From Oceaniglobus ichthyenteri (lineage in GTDB: Bacteria; Pseudomonadota; Alphaproteobacteria; Rhodobacterales; Rhodobacteraceae): DNA of 64,000 nucleotides. The stretch covers positions 248,001 to 312,000 of the forward strand of contig NZ_QAGK01000002.1 of assembly GCF_003057885.1 (NCBI RefSeq), read 5' to 3'. Made by a program: the position numbers and the translations under genes. Each line of letters begins with the position of its first letter. Within the stretch, counting starts at the first letter, position 1. The notes beneath the pieces were generated by a model. The model did no database searches and was not told the DNA's origin. It saw nothing but the letters and a program-made list of their open reading frames with translations. This document shows positions 24,644 through 34,292 of the stretch, piece after piece.

Positions 24644-27600
24644 ATGCATTTCTCGGAAATCTTTATCCGCCGGCCCGTTCTGTCGACCGTTCTGGCGGCG
24701 CTGATCCTGTTTCTTGGCATGGCGGCAATGCTGAACCTGCCGGTGCGCCAATACCCCGAAGTCAAGGAAAGCGTGATCACGATCACCACCGTTTATCCCG
24801 GTGCCTCGCCCGATTTGATCCAGGGGTTCGTGACTGCCCCGATTTCGGCGGCTGTCTCGACCACGGAAAACGTTGATTACATCACCAGCCAATCGCGCCC
24901 CTCGGCCTCGATCGTGACGGTGCAGATGAAACTGGGCGCCGATCCGGATGTGGCCCTGACCGAAGTGATGTCAAAGGTGCAAACCGTGGGCGGCCAATTG
25001 CCCCAGGACACCGAAACCCCGGTTGTGGCCAAAGGCACCGGCATGACGTTCGCGTTGATGTATCTGGCGGTTCAAAACCCCAACATGACGCCCGAACAAT
25101 TGAACGAATACCTTGAACGCGTCGTGCGCCCGCGGGTGACCAACATCGCCGGCGTGGCCCAGATGGAAATCATGGGGGCGCAGAAATACGCGATGCGCAT
25201 CTGGCTTGACCCGCTGCAATTGTCGGCGCGCGGCGTTACCGCCCCCGAAGTTCTGGCCGCGATCCGCTCGTCCAACTTCCTTTCTGCCCCCGGCAAGACC
25301 GAAAACGAATATTTCAGCTATGCCCTGACCCTTGATTCCACGATCCAGTCGCCCGAAGCCTTTGGCGCGCTGCCATTGGTACAGGGGCAGAACGGCACCG
25401 TCCGCCTGCGCGATGTGGCGCGGATCGAACTGGCCTCGGGGTCAAACGATGCCATCGTCACGTTTTCGGGCGAACCCGGCACATTCATCGGCATCATTCC
25501 CGCCCCCGGCGAAAACCAGTTGGATGTTGCGGGCAACGTTCTGGATGCCCTGCCCGAACTGACCGCGACCCTGCCCGAGGGCATGACGATCAGCCTGGTC
25601 TATGACGCGACAGAAACAATTTCGGCCTCGATCAACGAAGTGTTCAAAACCATCGCCGAGGCGGTGCTGATCGTTGCCGTCGTGATTCTGATGTTCCTTG
25701 GTTCGTTCCGCTCGGTTGTGATGCCGGTCGTGACGATTCCGCTGTCGCTGATCGGTGTTTGCGCGATCATGCTGTCGCTGGGATATTCAATCAACCTGCT
25801 GACACTGCTTGCCATGGTTCTGGCCATTGGTCTGGTGGTCGATGACGCCATCGTGGTGGTGGAAAACATTCACCGCCATATCGACGATGGCATGTTGCCC
25901 GCTGCCGCCGCCGTCAAAGGCATGAAGGAAATCACCGGGCCAGTGGTGGCAATGACAATCACCCTGGCGGCCGTTCTGGCGCCGCTGGCCTTTACCGGCG
26001 GGCTGACCGGGGCGCTGTTTACCGAATTTGCCCTGACCCTGGCCGGATCGGTGATTATTTCCGGCATTGTCGCGCTGACCATCACGCCCACCATGTCGGC
26101 GCGGTTGTTGAGACACGGCGATCCGGGGCGGTTTCAGCGCATCATTGACCGCACGTTGAACGGGCTGGCCAACTGGTATGAGCGGCGGGTGTCGTCATCT
26201 CTGGATTATCGGCCTGTGACCATGTTGATGGTTCTTGCACTGCTTGGGGCGACGGGGTTCATGTTTCTCAACACCTCGTCCGAACTGGCCCCCGAGGAAG
26301 ACAACGGCGCGCTGTTTGCGATCATGAATGGCCCGCGCTATGCCACGTTGGATTACACGGCCACCTTCACCGATGAGGTCAGCCGCCGCACCGCCGACAT
26401 CGAAGAGGTGCAAACCTCATTCTCGGTGGCGGGGATGGGCGGGGCTGCGAACACCGGGTTTTACATCTGGGCCTTGAAAGACTGGGCCGAGCGCGAGCGC
26501 AGTCAGGCCGAAATTCAACAGCAGATTCAAGGCACCCTGGATGGCACGCCGGGCCTGCAAAGCTATGTCTTTGCGCCGCCCTCGTTGCCCGGATCGGGCG
26601 GCGGATTGCCGATTTCCATGGTGCTGCAATCGATTTATGCGCCCGAACGGGTGGTCGAAATTGCCGAGGAAATTCGCCAGAAAGCCATGCAATCGGGTAT
26701 GTTCATCGTGGTGCAGAACAGCCTGTCGTTTGATGCCCCACAGGTGCGCGTGACCATTGATCGCGACCGCGCGGCGCAGCTGGGCGTCAGAGTCAGCGAT
26801 ATCGGCTCGACCCTTGGCATTCTGGTGGGCGGCGGGGCCGTGGCCCAGTTTGACCGCGATTCCAACAGCTATGACGTGATCACCCAGGTGCCGGCCGAAT
26901 GGCGCGACAACCCCGAAAAGCTGGGCGAATTTTTCGTGCGCGCCCGGTCCGGCGTGATGGTGCCGCTGTCGTCGGTGGTGACGATCAACCCGACCGTGAC
27001 CGCCGCATCGGTCGATCAGTTCAACCAGTTGAACTCGGCCACCCTGTCGGCAATGCCGATGATCGGGCTGTCCACCGGCGTGGCGCTGGCCGAACTGGAA
27101 CGCATCGCAGCCGAGGTAATGCCCGATGGGTTTTTCATCGACTTTACCGGTCAGTCCCGGCTGGAGAAATCCGAAGGCAACACCATCGTGCTGGCCTTTG
27201 CGGCAGCGATTGTGGTGATTTACCTGGTCTTGGCGGCGCAATTCGAAAGCTTCCGTGACCCGCTGATCATTCTGATGTCGGTGCCGTTGTCGATTTTCGG
27301 GGCGATGCTGCCGCTGTATTTCGGGATCAGCACCCTGAACATCTATACCCAGGTGGGGTTGATCACGCTGATCGGGCTGATCACCAAACACGGTATTCTG
27401 ATCGTTGAATTTGCCAATCAGCAGCGTGAAAATAACGGATTGTCGCGCAATGCCGCCATCGTGGCCGCATCAAAGGCGCGTCTGCGCCCGATTCTGATGA
27501 CAACGGCGGCAATGGCTCTGGCTGTTGTGCCACTTATGCTGGCCGATGGGGCCGGTGCGGCGGCACGTCAGGCGATGGGTCTGGTGATTTTCACCGGCCT

Positions 27601-27721
27601 GATGATCGGGACCATCTTCACCCTGTTCGTGGTGCCGATGTTCTATACTCTGATCTCGCGCAGCGATGCATCCTATCTGATGCACCAACGCACCGTGGAA
27701 AAACAGTTCGGCGGCGTTTGA
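24644..27721 (+). CDS. RND-family multidrug efflux transporter (HAE1, AcrB-type)
   Basis: A proton-driven inner-membrane efflux pump of 1025 residues with the AcrB duplicated layout: TM1 (about 12-28), a periplasmic porter/docking region, TM2-6, then TM7 near 525, a second periplasmic region and TM8-12. The proton relay Asp pair is in LAIGLVVDDAIVVVEN near 400, and the second-half signature GLITKHGILIVEFANQ lies near 905. It follows the adaptor gene by 9 bp and is preceded by the two-component genes, so control by that system is plausible though no CTTAAG box was seen directly upstream of the adaptor. Substrates cannot be predicted. A terminator hairpin encloses its stop codon. Confidence 0.95.
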   Translation: MHFSEIFIRRPVLSTVLAALILFLGMAAMLNLPVRQYPEVKESVITITTVYPGASPDLIQGFVTAPISAAVSTTENVDYITSQSRPSASIVTVQMKLGADPDVALTEVMSKVQTVGGQLPQDTETPVVAKGTGMTFALMYLAVQNPNMTPEQLNEYLERVVRPRVTNIAGVAQMEIMGAQKYAMRIWLDPLQLSARGVTAPEVLAAIRSSNFLSAPGKTENEYFSYALTLDSTIQSPEAFGALPLVQGQNGTVRLRDVARIELASGSNDAIVTFSGEPGTFIGIIPAPGENQLDVAGNVLDALPELTATLPEGMTISLVYDATETISASINEVFKTIAEAVLIVAVVILMFLGSFRSVVMPVVTIPLSLIGVCAIMLSLGYSINLLTLLAMVLAIGLVVDDAIVVVENIHRHIDDGMLPAAAAVKGMKEITGPVVAMTITLAAVLAPLAFTGGLTGALFTEFALTLAGSVIISGIVALTITPTMSARLLRHGDPGRFQRIIDRTLNGLANWYERRVSSSLDYRPVTMLMVLALLGATGFMFLNTSSELAPEEDNGALFAIMNGPRYATLDYTATFTDEVSRRTADIEEVQTSFSVAGMGGAANTGFYIWALKDWAERERSQAEIQQQIQGTLDGTPGLQSYVFAPPSLPGSGGGLPISMVLQSIYAPERVVEIAEEIRQKAMQSGMFIVVQNSLSFDAPQVRVTIDRDRAAQLGVRVSDIGSTLGILVGGGAVAQFDRDSNSYDVITQVPAEWRDNPEKLGEFFVRARSGVMVPLSSVVTINPTVTAASVDQFNQLNSATLSAMPMIGLSTGVALAELERIAAEVMPDGFFIDFTGQSRLEKSEGNTIVLAFAAAIVVIYLVLAAQFESFRDPLIILMSVPLSIFGAMLPLYFGISTLNIYTQVGLITLIGLITKHGILIVEFANQQRENNGLSRNAAIVAASKARLRPILMTTAAMALAVVPLMLADGAGAAARQAMGLVIFTGLMIGTIFTLFVVPMFYTLISRSDASYLMHQRTVEKQFGGV

Positions 27722-27734
27722 CCGCCGAACTTTT
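27707..27734 (+). terminator. Intrinsic terminator overlapping the RND pump stop codon
   Basis: Arms TTCGGCGG (27707-27714) and CCGCCGAA (27722-27729) form an 8-bp stem whose loop contains the TGA stop (27719-27721), followed by CTTTTA. The structure lies between the pump gene and the convergent RES-domain gene. Confidence 0.65.
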
Positions 27735-27740
27735 ACCGCC

Positions 27741-28430
27741 CTACTGCACGCGCATGATTTCTCCGGTATCAAGCTTTTTGACGTAATCCACCGCCTGTCC
27801 GTTCCAGTGATAGGCAAAATGCGCCCCCTGCGTGGGAATCGCCACCACATCGGGCCAGAATGCGGCAATGCAGCTGCCGCCGCTGTACCGCACGCTAGGC
27901 CAGGTGATGCCGTTTGAACCGGCGGCACGGCGTTGCGCGCCAAATATCTGTGAAGGGCCGTAAATTTCGGGATGCAGCAGATCATCCTGCCCGGTCACAT
28001 CATCCATGGTGGCGTCGAGCGATCCGATCAATTCGCGAAATTGCGATGTCCAACCGGCGGGTTCGGCGGTGGCGCGCATGGTTTTGCTGTGATGATGGAT
28101 GGTTTCGGCAATCGCCACCTTGGTGCTGTCGCCCGCGTAATACAGACCAAAGGTGCCATCGCTGAACCGACCGGGGCGCAGGGGTGAACAATGCACAAAC
28201 GGCGCCATGACCCAACTGGCGCCGGGGCCGGTGACACGCCGGGCCACGGGCACCTTGGCCAGATCACCGATACTGTCGCGAATACGCGGGTTGAATTTGG
28301 CCTCGGCCGAGGCCAACGCCTCCCAATCGGCGGGGTCGGCGATATCTTCGAACAGATCAATCGGCGGAAAGATCGAGCGGATGATCCGCGCAGTTCGCGG
28401 CCAGATGACCCGGCGCACCGGCACTGTCAC
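27741..28430 (-). CDS. RES-domain toxin (probable NAD+ phosphorylase/ADP-ribosyl type)
   Basis: A 229-residue RES-family protein, the toxin half of a RES/Xre toxin-antitoxin system. Characterised members degrade NAD+ (MbcT by phosphorolysis) and stop growth. RES features visible are the early conserved arginine region, FGLYYAGDSTKVAIAET near 98-114 with the key Tyr and Glu, and a C-terminal SGGSCIAAF stretch. Start is GTG; the one at 28430 gives a GTGA overlap with the antitoxin stop, while another GTG sits one codon upstream. The antitoxin-first, overlapping layout is standard for this system. Confidence 0.88.
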   Translation of the reverse strand: MTVPVRRVIWPRTARIIRSIFPPIDLFEDIADPADWEALASAEAKFNPRIRDSIGDLAKVPVARRVTGPGASWVMAPFVHCSPLRPGRFSDGTFGLYYAGDSTKVAIAETIHHHSKTMRATAEPAGWTSQFRELIGSLDATMDDVTGQDDLLHPEIYGPSQIFGAQRRAAGSNGITWPSVRYSGGSCIAAFWPDVVAIPTQGAHFAYHWNGQAVDYVKKLDTGEIMRVQ

Positions 28431-28840
28431 CACGCGCCACGCTCGGCATCCAGATAACTGCGCAGATCGATCAGATCGGTGATTTCACCGCGCATCATGA
28501 CGTCAAGCGCGCTGTACCCCTGAAACGCCGCGTTCGGTTTCCTGATCCAGTCATAGCCGCGCCTCGGTTCGCGAAACAAATAGCGCAGCCCCTTGTGAAT
28601 CCCCATCAGAATCGCCATTCGGGCGCGCAGATCACGATCAATCCGGCCAATATTGCCGTCTTTCCAACGCGCCCAGGTGCGTTGCGCCATATCGCCCAAC
28701 AGGGTGCGCGCCTCAATATCGCTCAGTTGCCAGGCCCGAAACAGGTTGACCGTGGTGCGCGCCAGGGCGGCGGCCTCTTCATCGGTGATTGATGGCAGGT
28801 CGGGGCGGGCGGTGGTGGGGTGAAGGGTGGCAAATTGCAT
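28427..28840 (-). CDS. Xre/MbcA/ParS-type antitoxin (DUF2384)
   Basis: A 137-residue antitoxin. The N-terminal part (about 25-75) is an Xre-like helix-turn-helix that starts with TVNLFRAWQLSDIEARTLLGD; the C-terminal part (about 80-135) is the MbcA/ParS toxin-binding domain, with GIHKGLRYLF, PNAAFQGYSALDVMMRG and LIDLRSYLDAERG. It precedes and overlaps the RES toxin gene and is expected to neutralise it and to repress the operon. Dyad sequences at 28848-28887 are candidate operators. Confidence 0.9.
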   Translation of the reverse strand: MQFATLHPTTARPDLPSITDEEAAALARTTVNLFRAWQLSDIEARTLLGDMAQRTWARWKDGNIGRIDRDLRARMAILMGIHKGLRYLFREPRRGYDWIRKPNAAFQGYSALDVMMRGEITDLIDLRSYLDAERGAW

Positions 28841-28847
28841 GGCTTAT

Positions 28848-28887
28848 CCTCTTTGACATAAATATAGAGGTTAAATGCCATTTGGCA
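28848..28887 (-). promoter_or_regulatory. Promoter/operator of the RES-Xre operon
   Basis: Two dyads lie just upstream of the antitoxin ATG: CCTCT (28848-28852) with AGAGG (28866-28870), 13 bp apart, and TGCCA (28876-28880) with TGGCA (28883-28887). The -10-like TATATT (minus strand of 28861-28866) lies at the edge of the first. The layout suits autoregulation by the antitoxin or toxin-antitoxin complex. Confidence 0.45.
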
Positions 28888-28917
28888 AGATTTCGTTTCC
28901 GGCGCGACCGCCCTGCC

Positions 28918-31900
28918 CTAATTGAACTGATGCAGGTCGATCACCCGGGCCTCGGGAAAGGCGGCGCGCGCGATATCGCACAGATGTTGGTGGTGGGTCA
29001 GGTAAATCACCTGCCCCGTGCGCGACATGTCGCCCAACAGGGCAAACGCCTGTTCGGCGCGGCTGTCATCAAAGGTTTCCATGATGTCATCGGCGATGAA
29101 CGGCACCGGTGGCCGCGATTTGGCCAATTCGTGATAACCCGCAATCCGCAGCGCCAGATACAACTGAAACCGCGTGCCTTTTGACAGATCGGTGGCCAGT
29201 TTCGCGCCGCCCTGATCAGGGATCGCCACCAACACTTCGCTGTCGCCCTTTGGCTGCGCGGCAAGACCGGAATACGCCCCAAGGGTCAGTTTGGAAAACG
29301 CCCCCGAGGCACGGGCCAACATGGCACTGCGGTGGCTGTCGCGATACTGGCGCAGGCCCTGTTCAAACGCCATCAGGGCAAAACGTTGCGCCAGATGCGC
29401 GCGCGTCTGATCTTTTAGCTCGTTCAACAGATTGGCCCGCTCTGCGGCAATCCGGGCCACGGCATCGTCACCGCCAACCGCCGCCAGCGCGCGCTTTGCC
29501 TCGGTCAGGGCGGCAAAACATGCCTCTGATTCAGAGCGCGCCAGAGACACCTGATCGTGCAATTCCGCCGCCTCGGATTCCAGGGTTTGCGCGTCGCGGT
29601 CCGGCGCCGGATGCTGGGCCAGTTCCGCCTCAAGCTCGGCGATGGATCGGCGCAACCGGGTGGCGCGCAAACACTCTGCCATATGATCCGCCAAGGTGCC
29701 ATCGCCCGCCCAATTCAGGCGCTCGCCCAAGGTGCGCGCCTGTTGGTTCAGGGCATCGATCTGGGCCTGATCCCCGGCTTGGGCCTGCTGTTCCCTCGCA
29801 AGATCGGCGGTGATCCGGGCATGATCCTGTTCGGCCTTCTGCGCCGCGGTCTGGCGATCAATCACACCCGACCACGGCTGATCCGCAGGCAGCGACAGCG
29901 CGGCAAGGATACCACCCGCACAGGTGTGAAAGGCGTGACTGTTGGCCTCCATCTTGGCGATGCGGCCTTGCAATTCTGCCCGCTCGCCCGCGGCACGGCC
30001 CAAATGATCAAGATCATCCAGAAACGCCGCCAGCGCTGGATCGTCTTCGTCCAATTGGGCCAGGGCGGTGCCACTGCACGCGGCGCGCCAGTCTTGTTGC
30101 CAAGTGGCCAGATCGCGCGCGGCGGCGTCCAGATCGCTTTGCCGGGCCTTCAGGTCGTCGTGCATTTCGGCAAGGCGCAGTGCCGCCTGTTTTTGCCGAT
30201 CCATCAGATCAAGGCGGCCCAATGCCTCGGCCAGCAGTCCGGCAAAACCGGTGCTTTCAGGCAGGCGCAGCGCGCGCGCCAACTGCGCCGCCGCCTCGGT
30301 CAAATCGGCCTGTGCCTGTGATCGCAGCGCGCGCGCGTGATCGCGGTTTTGCACAGCCTCCAGCGCCCGGTCACGCAGATCAAGCCAACGCTGCATATCC
30401 CCAAGGCTGGCCCCCGGCAAACCAAGGGCGGCGGCACAATCGTCAACCGCCTGTTCATGGGCCTGCTGCGCGGCCTGTTTCGCCTGCCAATCGGCCTCTT
30501 TTGCGGCGACATCAGCGGTCAGTCGGGTCAGCGCTGCCTGCCCTTCGATCCGCTGCCGCTGGGCGGCTGTGGCTTCGCCGATATGCACCGTGATCCGGTC
30601 ATCCAGACGCAGTGCCGTTTCAAATTCCGCCGCGGTTGCCGGGGTCATCCGGGCCAGATGGGTGGCCCAGGCCGCCTCGCGTTGGCGGCGCGCGTCGGTT
30701 GCATCGCTCAGGGTGGGCGCACCGGGAATATCGGCGGGCATGGTCTGATGCGCGGCGGCCAGATAGGCCTGACTACGCTCTTTGGCGTGGGCGGCATCGC
30801 TCAGATCCTGTCGGATTGTATGTTCTGCTGTGGCCCAGGCGGTGATCTGCCAGGGGGCGGGCACGTCTTGCGCCACCAGGTCGGCCGCCGTGCCACGCCA
30901 GGGGGCCAATGCCTGAATCGCGCGATCCAGATCACTATCGCGCGCCGCACAGTCATGTTCGGCCCGCGACAACACCGCCTCGGGGTCCGTGCTGCGCAGA
31001 CGGGACACCAGATGCGACAGGCTGCGCAGATCCTGTTCAGGGGCCGGATCCCCCAGCGTTTCACGGCTGTTGCGCAAACGGTTTTCCGCCACGCGGGTTT
31101 CTTCCTGCGCCTTTTGATGGGCAAGGGTCACAACATCCCGGCGCGCCACCAAGGCGCGCAGCCGCGCCAGTATCGGCGATGCAATCGCATGTTCGGCGGC
31201 ATCGCCCGATAGGCCCAGTTCGGCCATCTGGCGCGCCAGATCGGCATCGCGTTTTGCAAGAGTATCGCGCCGACGGGGAAGATCGGCCAAGGCGGCATGG
31301 TGCAACGGGTGCAGGCCCGCTGCCTCGGCGATCTGATCGGTCAAGGCCAGGATCGCGGGATCACAGCACAGCGCATTGATGCGCCGTTCGTGTTCGGCAA
31401 TGGTTTCGGCGCGCAGGGTGATTTGCGCGCCACGTTCGCGCAGGGTTTGCTCAATATCCTGCAGACTGCGCGCATCGGCATCGGTCACATCCGGCAGAGT
31501 GGCAAGCGGGGCAAGTTCGGTGCGCATTTTTGCCAGCCGTGCCTGTTGGGGCAGCATCGCCAAGGTTGTTTCGATCTGTTTCAGGGCCGCAGTTGCGGTT
31601 TTTTCGGTCTGGCGCGCCGCCTCCCATGCCTTTTGCGCCGCGCCCACCTCGCGCTGGAGTTTTTGCGCGGCACTGGCCGAAACATCCAGATCGCGCCGCT
31701 GCCGATCCAGATTTTGCAACGCCTCTTTGGCGGCTTTCAGCGTGGTATTGCGCGCCCGGGGCTTGTGAAAGCCATCCAGTTCTTTGCGAATTGTATCGAG
31801 TTGCGGGCCAAGCCCGGCCAATCCGGCACTGGCGGAAAACAGCATCTCACCCAGATCCCCCCTGCTGGACAGGATCGATTCACCGCCCTGTTCCAGCGTA

Positions 31901-32289
31901 TCGTCATCCAACGAAAACATCGCCCCGTATCCATCACGGCCCAGCCCGGCCAGGGCCGCCTGCATCGTTGCCTCGGGCAGGGTATTGCCCATGTTGTCCT
32001 GCAAACTTGGCCCATTGCGTTTCACCCGCACCACATCCAGCGTGCCGTTTGCATGGGTCAGTTCCGCCCCGATCTGAAGGGTTGGGCCGGGGTGCAGAAA
32101 ATCATACCGGGTGCGCACCGGAATTCCATAAAGCAGATCAAGCCAGGCAGAGAACAGCGTGGATTTGCCCGCCTCGTTGCGACCAAAAATGATGTGCAGA
32201 TCCGGCGCACCCGCCGTGGGGGCGGGAAATTGCAACTGCGCATCGCTAAAGCGGCCATAACGGGTCAGATCCAGACGGTTAAGACGCAT
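28918..32289 (-). CDS. SbcC/YhaN-like AAA ATPase with long coiled coil
   Basis: An 1123-residue SMC/Rad50-like ATPase. Walker A IIFGRNEAGKST lies near residue 33; the middle 200-900 is rich in Ala, Gln, Glu and Arg heptads typical of coiled coil; the C-terminal ATPase half has the LSKGTRFQLYLALR signature, Walker B PFIADDIMETFDD and the LTHHQHL histidine switch. There is no CxxC zinc hook that I could find, which fits the YhaN subgroup rather than SbcC. It starts at the TGATG overlap with the nuclease gene. The pair probably processes DNA ends as an Mre11-Rad50-like complex in the cytoplasm. The exact role is unknown. Confidence 0.88.
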   Translation of the reverse strand: MRLNRLDLTRYGRFSDAQLQFPAPTAGAPDLHIIFGRNEAGKSTLFSAWLDLLYGIPVRTRYDFLHPGPTLQIGAELTHANGTLDVVRVKRNGPSLQDNMGNTLPEATMQAALAGLGRDGYGAMFSLDDDTLEQGGESILSSRGDLGEMLFSASAGLAGLGPQLDTIRKELDGFHKPRARNTTLKAAKEALQNLDRQRRDLDVSASAAQKLQREVGAAQKAWEAARQTEKTATAALKQIETTLAMLPQQARLAKMRTELAPLATLPDVTDADARSLQDIEQTLRERGAQITLRAETIAEHERRINALCCDPAILALTDQIAEAAGLHPLHHAALADLPRRRDTLAKRDADLARQMAELGLSGDAAEHAIASPILARLRALVARRDVVTLAHQKAQEETRVAENRLRNSRETLGDPAPEQDLRSLSHLVSRLRSTDPEAVLSRAEHDCAARDSDLDRAIQALAPWRGTAADLVAQDVPAPWQITAWATAEHTIRQDLSDAAHAKERSQAYLAAAHQTMPADIPGAPTLSDATDARRQREAAWATHLARMTPATAAEFETALRLDDRITVHIGEATAAQRQRIEGQAALTRLTADVAAKEADWQAKQAAQQAHEQAVDDCAAALGLPGASLGDMQRWLDLRDRALEAVQNRDHARALRSQAQADLTEAAAQLARALRLPESTGFAGLLAEALGRLDLMDRQKQAALRLAEMHDDLKARQSDLDAAARDLATWQQDWRAACSGTALAQLDEDDPALAAFLDDLDHLGRAAGERAELQGRIAKMEANSHAFHTCAGGILAALSLPADQPWSGVIDRQTAAQKAEQDHARITADLAREQQAQAGDQAQIDALNQQARTLGERLNWAGDGTLADHMAECLRATRLRRSIAELEAELAQHPAPDRDAQTLESEAAELHDQVSLARSESEACFAALTEAKRALAAVGGDDAVARIAAERANLLNELKDQTRAHLAQRFALMAFEQGLRQYRDSHRSAMLARASGAFSKLTLGAYSGLAAQPKGDSEVLVAIPDQGGAKLATDLSKGTRFQLYLALRIAGYHELAKSRPPVPFIADDIMETFDDSRAEQAFALLGDMSRTGQVIYLTHHQHLCDIARAAFPEARVIDLHQFN

Positions 32290-33542
32290 CAGCCCGCCTC
32301 GCCAATCGTGAGGCGCGGCAAAAGCTGTGCTGTGCCCTCGGCCAGAAGGGTGGCGCATTGGGCACGCAGGGCGGCCTCATCCTCGCCCAGAAGATCGCGC
32401 AGATCGGCGGGCAGATTGCCCAGCATATCCTGTGCCACATCGCCAAGGGCCGCCAACAGCGCCGGATCATTGGCCAAATCGGTGGCGACAATCTGTACCA
32501 GTTCGCCCGGCAGATCGGTCTGGGCAGGGCCACGGGCGGTGGTGCGGTTTTCAACCTTGTCGATCCAGACACCGGGCAAGGTTTCGGCGATGGCTTTTGC
32601 CTCTTGCACCAGGCGATCCTGATCGCGGGCAATGCGAAATGCCAGCGGCGTCTGCCCCAAAAGCCGTGGACGCAGCACCAGATGATCTTCGGTGCGCGCC
32701 TGTGATCCGGCGGTTTCTATCGCGCGGGCAAGGGCGGAAACCGCCGCCGACCAATCATCAATCCCGGCCAGATCGACGGTAACGCGATCAAACCGCAAAC
32801 TGGCAACGCCGCGCTGTTCCAGCGTCAGATTGCCGTCATCGCCCAGCGTCGCCAAAGTGACCGAACGCGCGCCCGCCTCACCAATATCGCGCCCTTGCGG
32901 GATGCCGGGCATGACCACGGTGGATTGGCCCGTATGCACATCGCGTTTGTGAATATGGCCCAGCGCCCAATAATCATATCCATGGGCATCCAGCGCGCCA
33001 AGGCTGCAGGGGGCATAGACATCATGCTGCGCGCTGCCATTCAAACTGGTGTGCATGATCCCGATGTTGAAGGCCCCCGCAACCGGCGCGGGATATTTCG
33101 GCAACAGGCTTTCGGGGATGGACCCATCGCAAAACGACAGGCCATGCACCGCGATGGTATGACCGCCCGCCTCAAACTGTTCAGTGCCCGGTTTGGTGGC
33201 AAAAATATGGGTGCCGGGGGGCGGCACCAGTTCCCTGGTGATTTTTGAGGCGGCGTCGTGATTGCCGCGAATGATAAAACAGCGGATACCGGCGTCGGAC
33301 AGGCGGGTCAGTTCCTGTTTCAAAAACCGCGGTGTCTTGGCCGAAACCTGTGATCCGTCCCACAGATCCCCGGCAATCACCACCGCATCGACAGCCTCGT
33401 TCAAGGCCAGATCGACAATCCGGGTCAACACCGTGCGGCTGGCCACGCCCACCTCGGCCGCAAGATCGGGATCGCGCAGCGCCAAAGACACCAATGGCGA
33501 ATCCAGATGCAGATCGGCGGTGTGAAGAAAACGAAAGCTCAC
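32289..33542 (-). CDS. SbcD/YhaO-like metallophosphoesterase (DNA nuclease)
   Basis: A 417-residue Mre11/SbcD-type calcineurin-like phosphoesterase. The five metal-binding motifs are all visible: FLHTADLHLDSP near 5, VIAGDLWDGS near 55, IIRGNHDAAS near 97, NIGIMHTSLNG near 163 and WALGHIHKRDVH near 192. A C-terminal region of about 170 residues probably binds the partner ATPase. The gene is followed, with a TGATG overlap, by the YhaN-like ATPase gene, so they form one operon and most likely one complex. This is distinct from housekeeping SbcCD, which lacks this C-terminal extension. Confidence 0.9.
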   Translation of the reverse strand: MSFRFLHTADLHLDSPLVSLALRDPDLAAEVGVASRTVLTRIVDLALNEAVDAVVIAGDLWDGSQVSAKTPRFLKQELTRLSDAGIRCFIIRGNHDAASKITRELVPPPGTHIFATKPGTEQFEAGGHTIAVHGLSFCDGSIPESLLPKYPAPVAGAFNIGIMHTSLNGSAQHDVYAPCSLGALDAHGYDYWALGHIHKRDVHTGQSTVVMPGIPQGRDIGEAGARSVTLATLGDDGNLTLEQRGVASLRFDRVTVDLAGIDDWSAAVSALARAIETAGSQARTEDHLVLRPRLLGQTPLAFRIARDQDRLVQEAKAIAETLPGVWIDKVENRTTARGPAQTDLPGELVQIVATDLANDPALLAALGDVAQDMLGNLPADLRDLLGEDEAALRAQCATLLAEGTAQLLPRLTIGEAG

Positions 33543-33689
33543 CGAAACATGTACCCTGCCGTTGCCCGCCCCCCGAATTGGGGGCGCACCACCATGCTGT
33601 CAGGCAAATCGAGCAAAAACAAGGCGGTGCAGCGCCTGATCCGCCAAATCCCGATGGGGCAATGCGAAAGTTCGGGCCGAAAGGCCGGG

Positions 33690-34280
33690 TTATTCGCCCC
33701 CTGTCACCGTCAGCCCCAGCAACCGCCAGGTTTGCATCCCGCCCCGATAATAGGAAATACGCTCGGCGGGATACCCTTCTTCGATCATGTTGCGGATTGC
33801 GGTTGGGGATTGGCCACACCACACACCATTGCAAAACAGCGCCACAGGTTTGGCATTTTCACAATCCCAACCGTCAAAATCCGGCTCGCAGCCCAGCTGC
33901 GCCAGTTCATCCACGACATAGGTATAGGGAATGTTGATCGCGCCCGGGATCGTGCCGCCAAGAAACCAGTCGCTGGTGCGGCTGTCCACCACCGTGGCGT
34001 TGGGGTCTTGCAACATTTCGATCAATTCCAGCTCGCCGATCGTGTGTACGCCGGGGGCGGGTGAATGGGGCTGAATGCAAAATTCGGGGCACGGGCGCGA
34101 TGTGCGGGCCCATTCATCACTGATCAAGTGGTCGGTATCCTGAATCCGGCTGATCTCAACCGCGCCTGACGGGGTTTGCACCGTGGCCGAATGCATGTCT
34201 TTGCTGATGCCCACTGCACCCTCGGCCAATGCGGCCCCGGCGCCCAGGGTCAGGGCAAGTGTCAATGCGAATTGTTTCAT
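33690..34280 (-). CDS. Periplasmic rhodanese-like protein
   Basis: A 196-residue secreted protein with a Sec signal peptide (MKQFALTLALTLGAGAALA) and a rhodanese domain (about 80-190). The active-site loop is ALFCNGVWCGQSPTAI near 150, where the first cysteine is in the catalytic position; a CPEFC pair lies earlier near 68. The DSRTSDWF and GAINIPYTYV blocks match rhodanese CH2-type segments. GGAGG about 9 nt upstream supports the start at 34280. Rhodaneses move sulfane sulfur; here the substrate could be thiosulfate or a periplasmic persulfide. A GAATGT-TTC-ACATTC palindrome lies upstream of its ribosome site. Confidence 0.85.
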   Translation of the reverse strand: MKQFALTLALTLGAGAALAEGAVGISKDMHSATVQTPSGAVEISRIQDTDHLISDEWARTSRPCPEFCIQPHSPAPGVHTIGELELIEMLQDPNATVVDSRTSDWFLGGTIPGAINIPYTYVVDELAQLGCEPDFDGWDCENAKPVALFCNGVWCGQSPTAIRNMIEEGYPAERISYYRGGMQTWRLLGLTVTGGE

Positions 34281-34292
34281 GGCGTGTCCTCC

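Noticed and set aside
23066-24892. A 608-codon open frame antisense to the kinase and efflux adaptor genes
   Set aside because: High-GC coding sequence on the plus strand with G/C at third positions leaves the opposite frame open. The antisense product is Arg, Gly, His rich without any domain.
29557-32622. Several long plus-strand frames opposite the YhaN-like ATPase
   Set aside because: Antisense shadows of an Ala/Gln/Arg-rich coiled-coil gene. No domain or conserved segment was seen.
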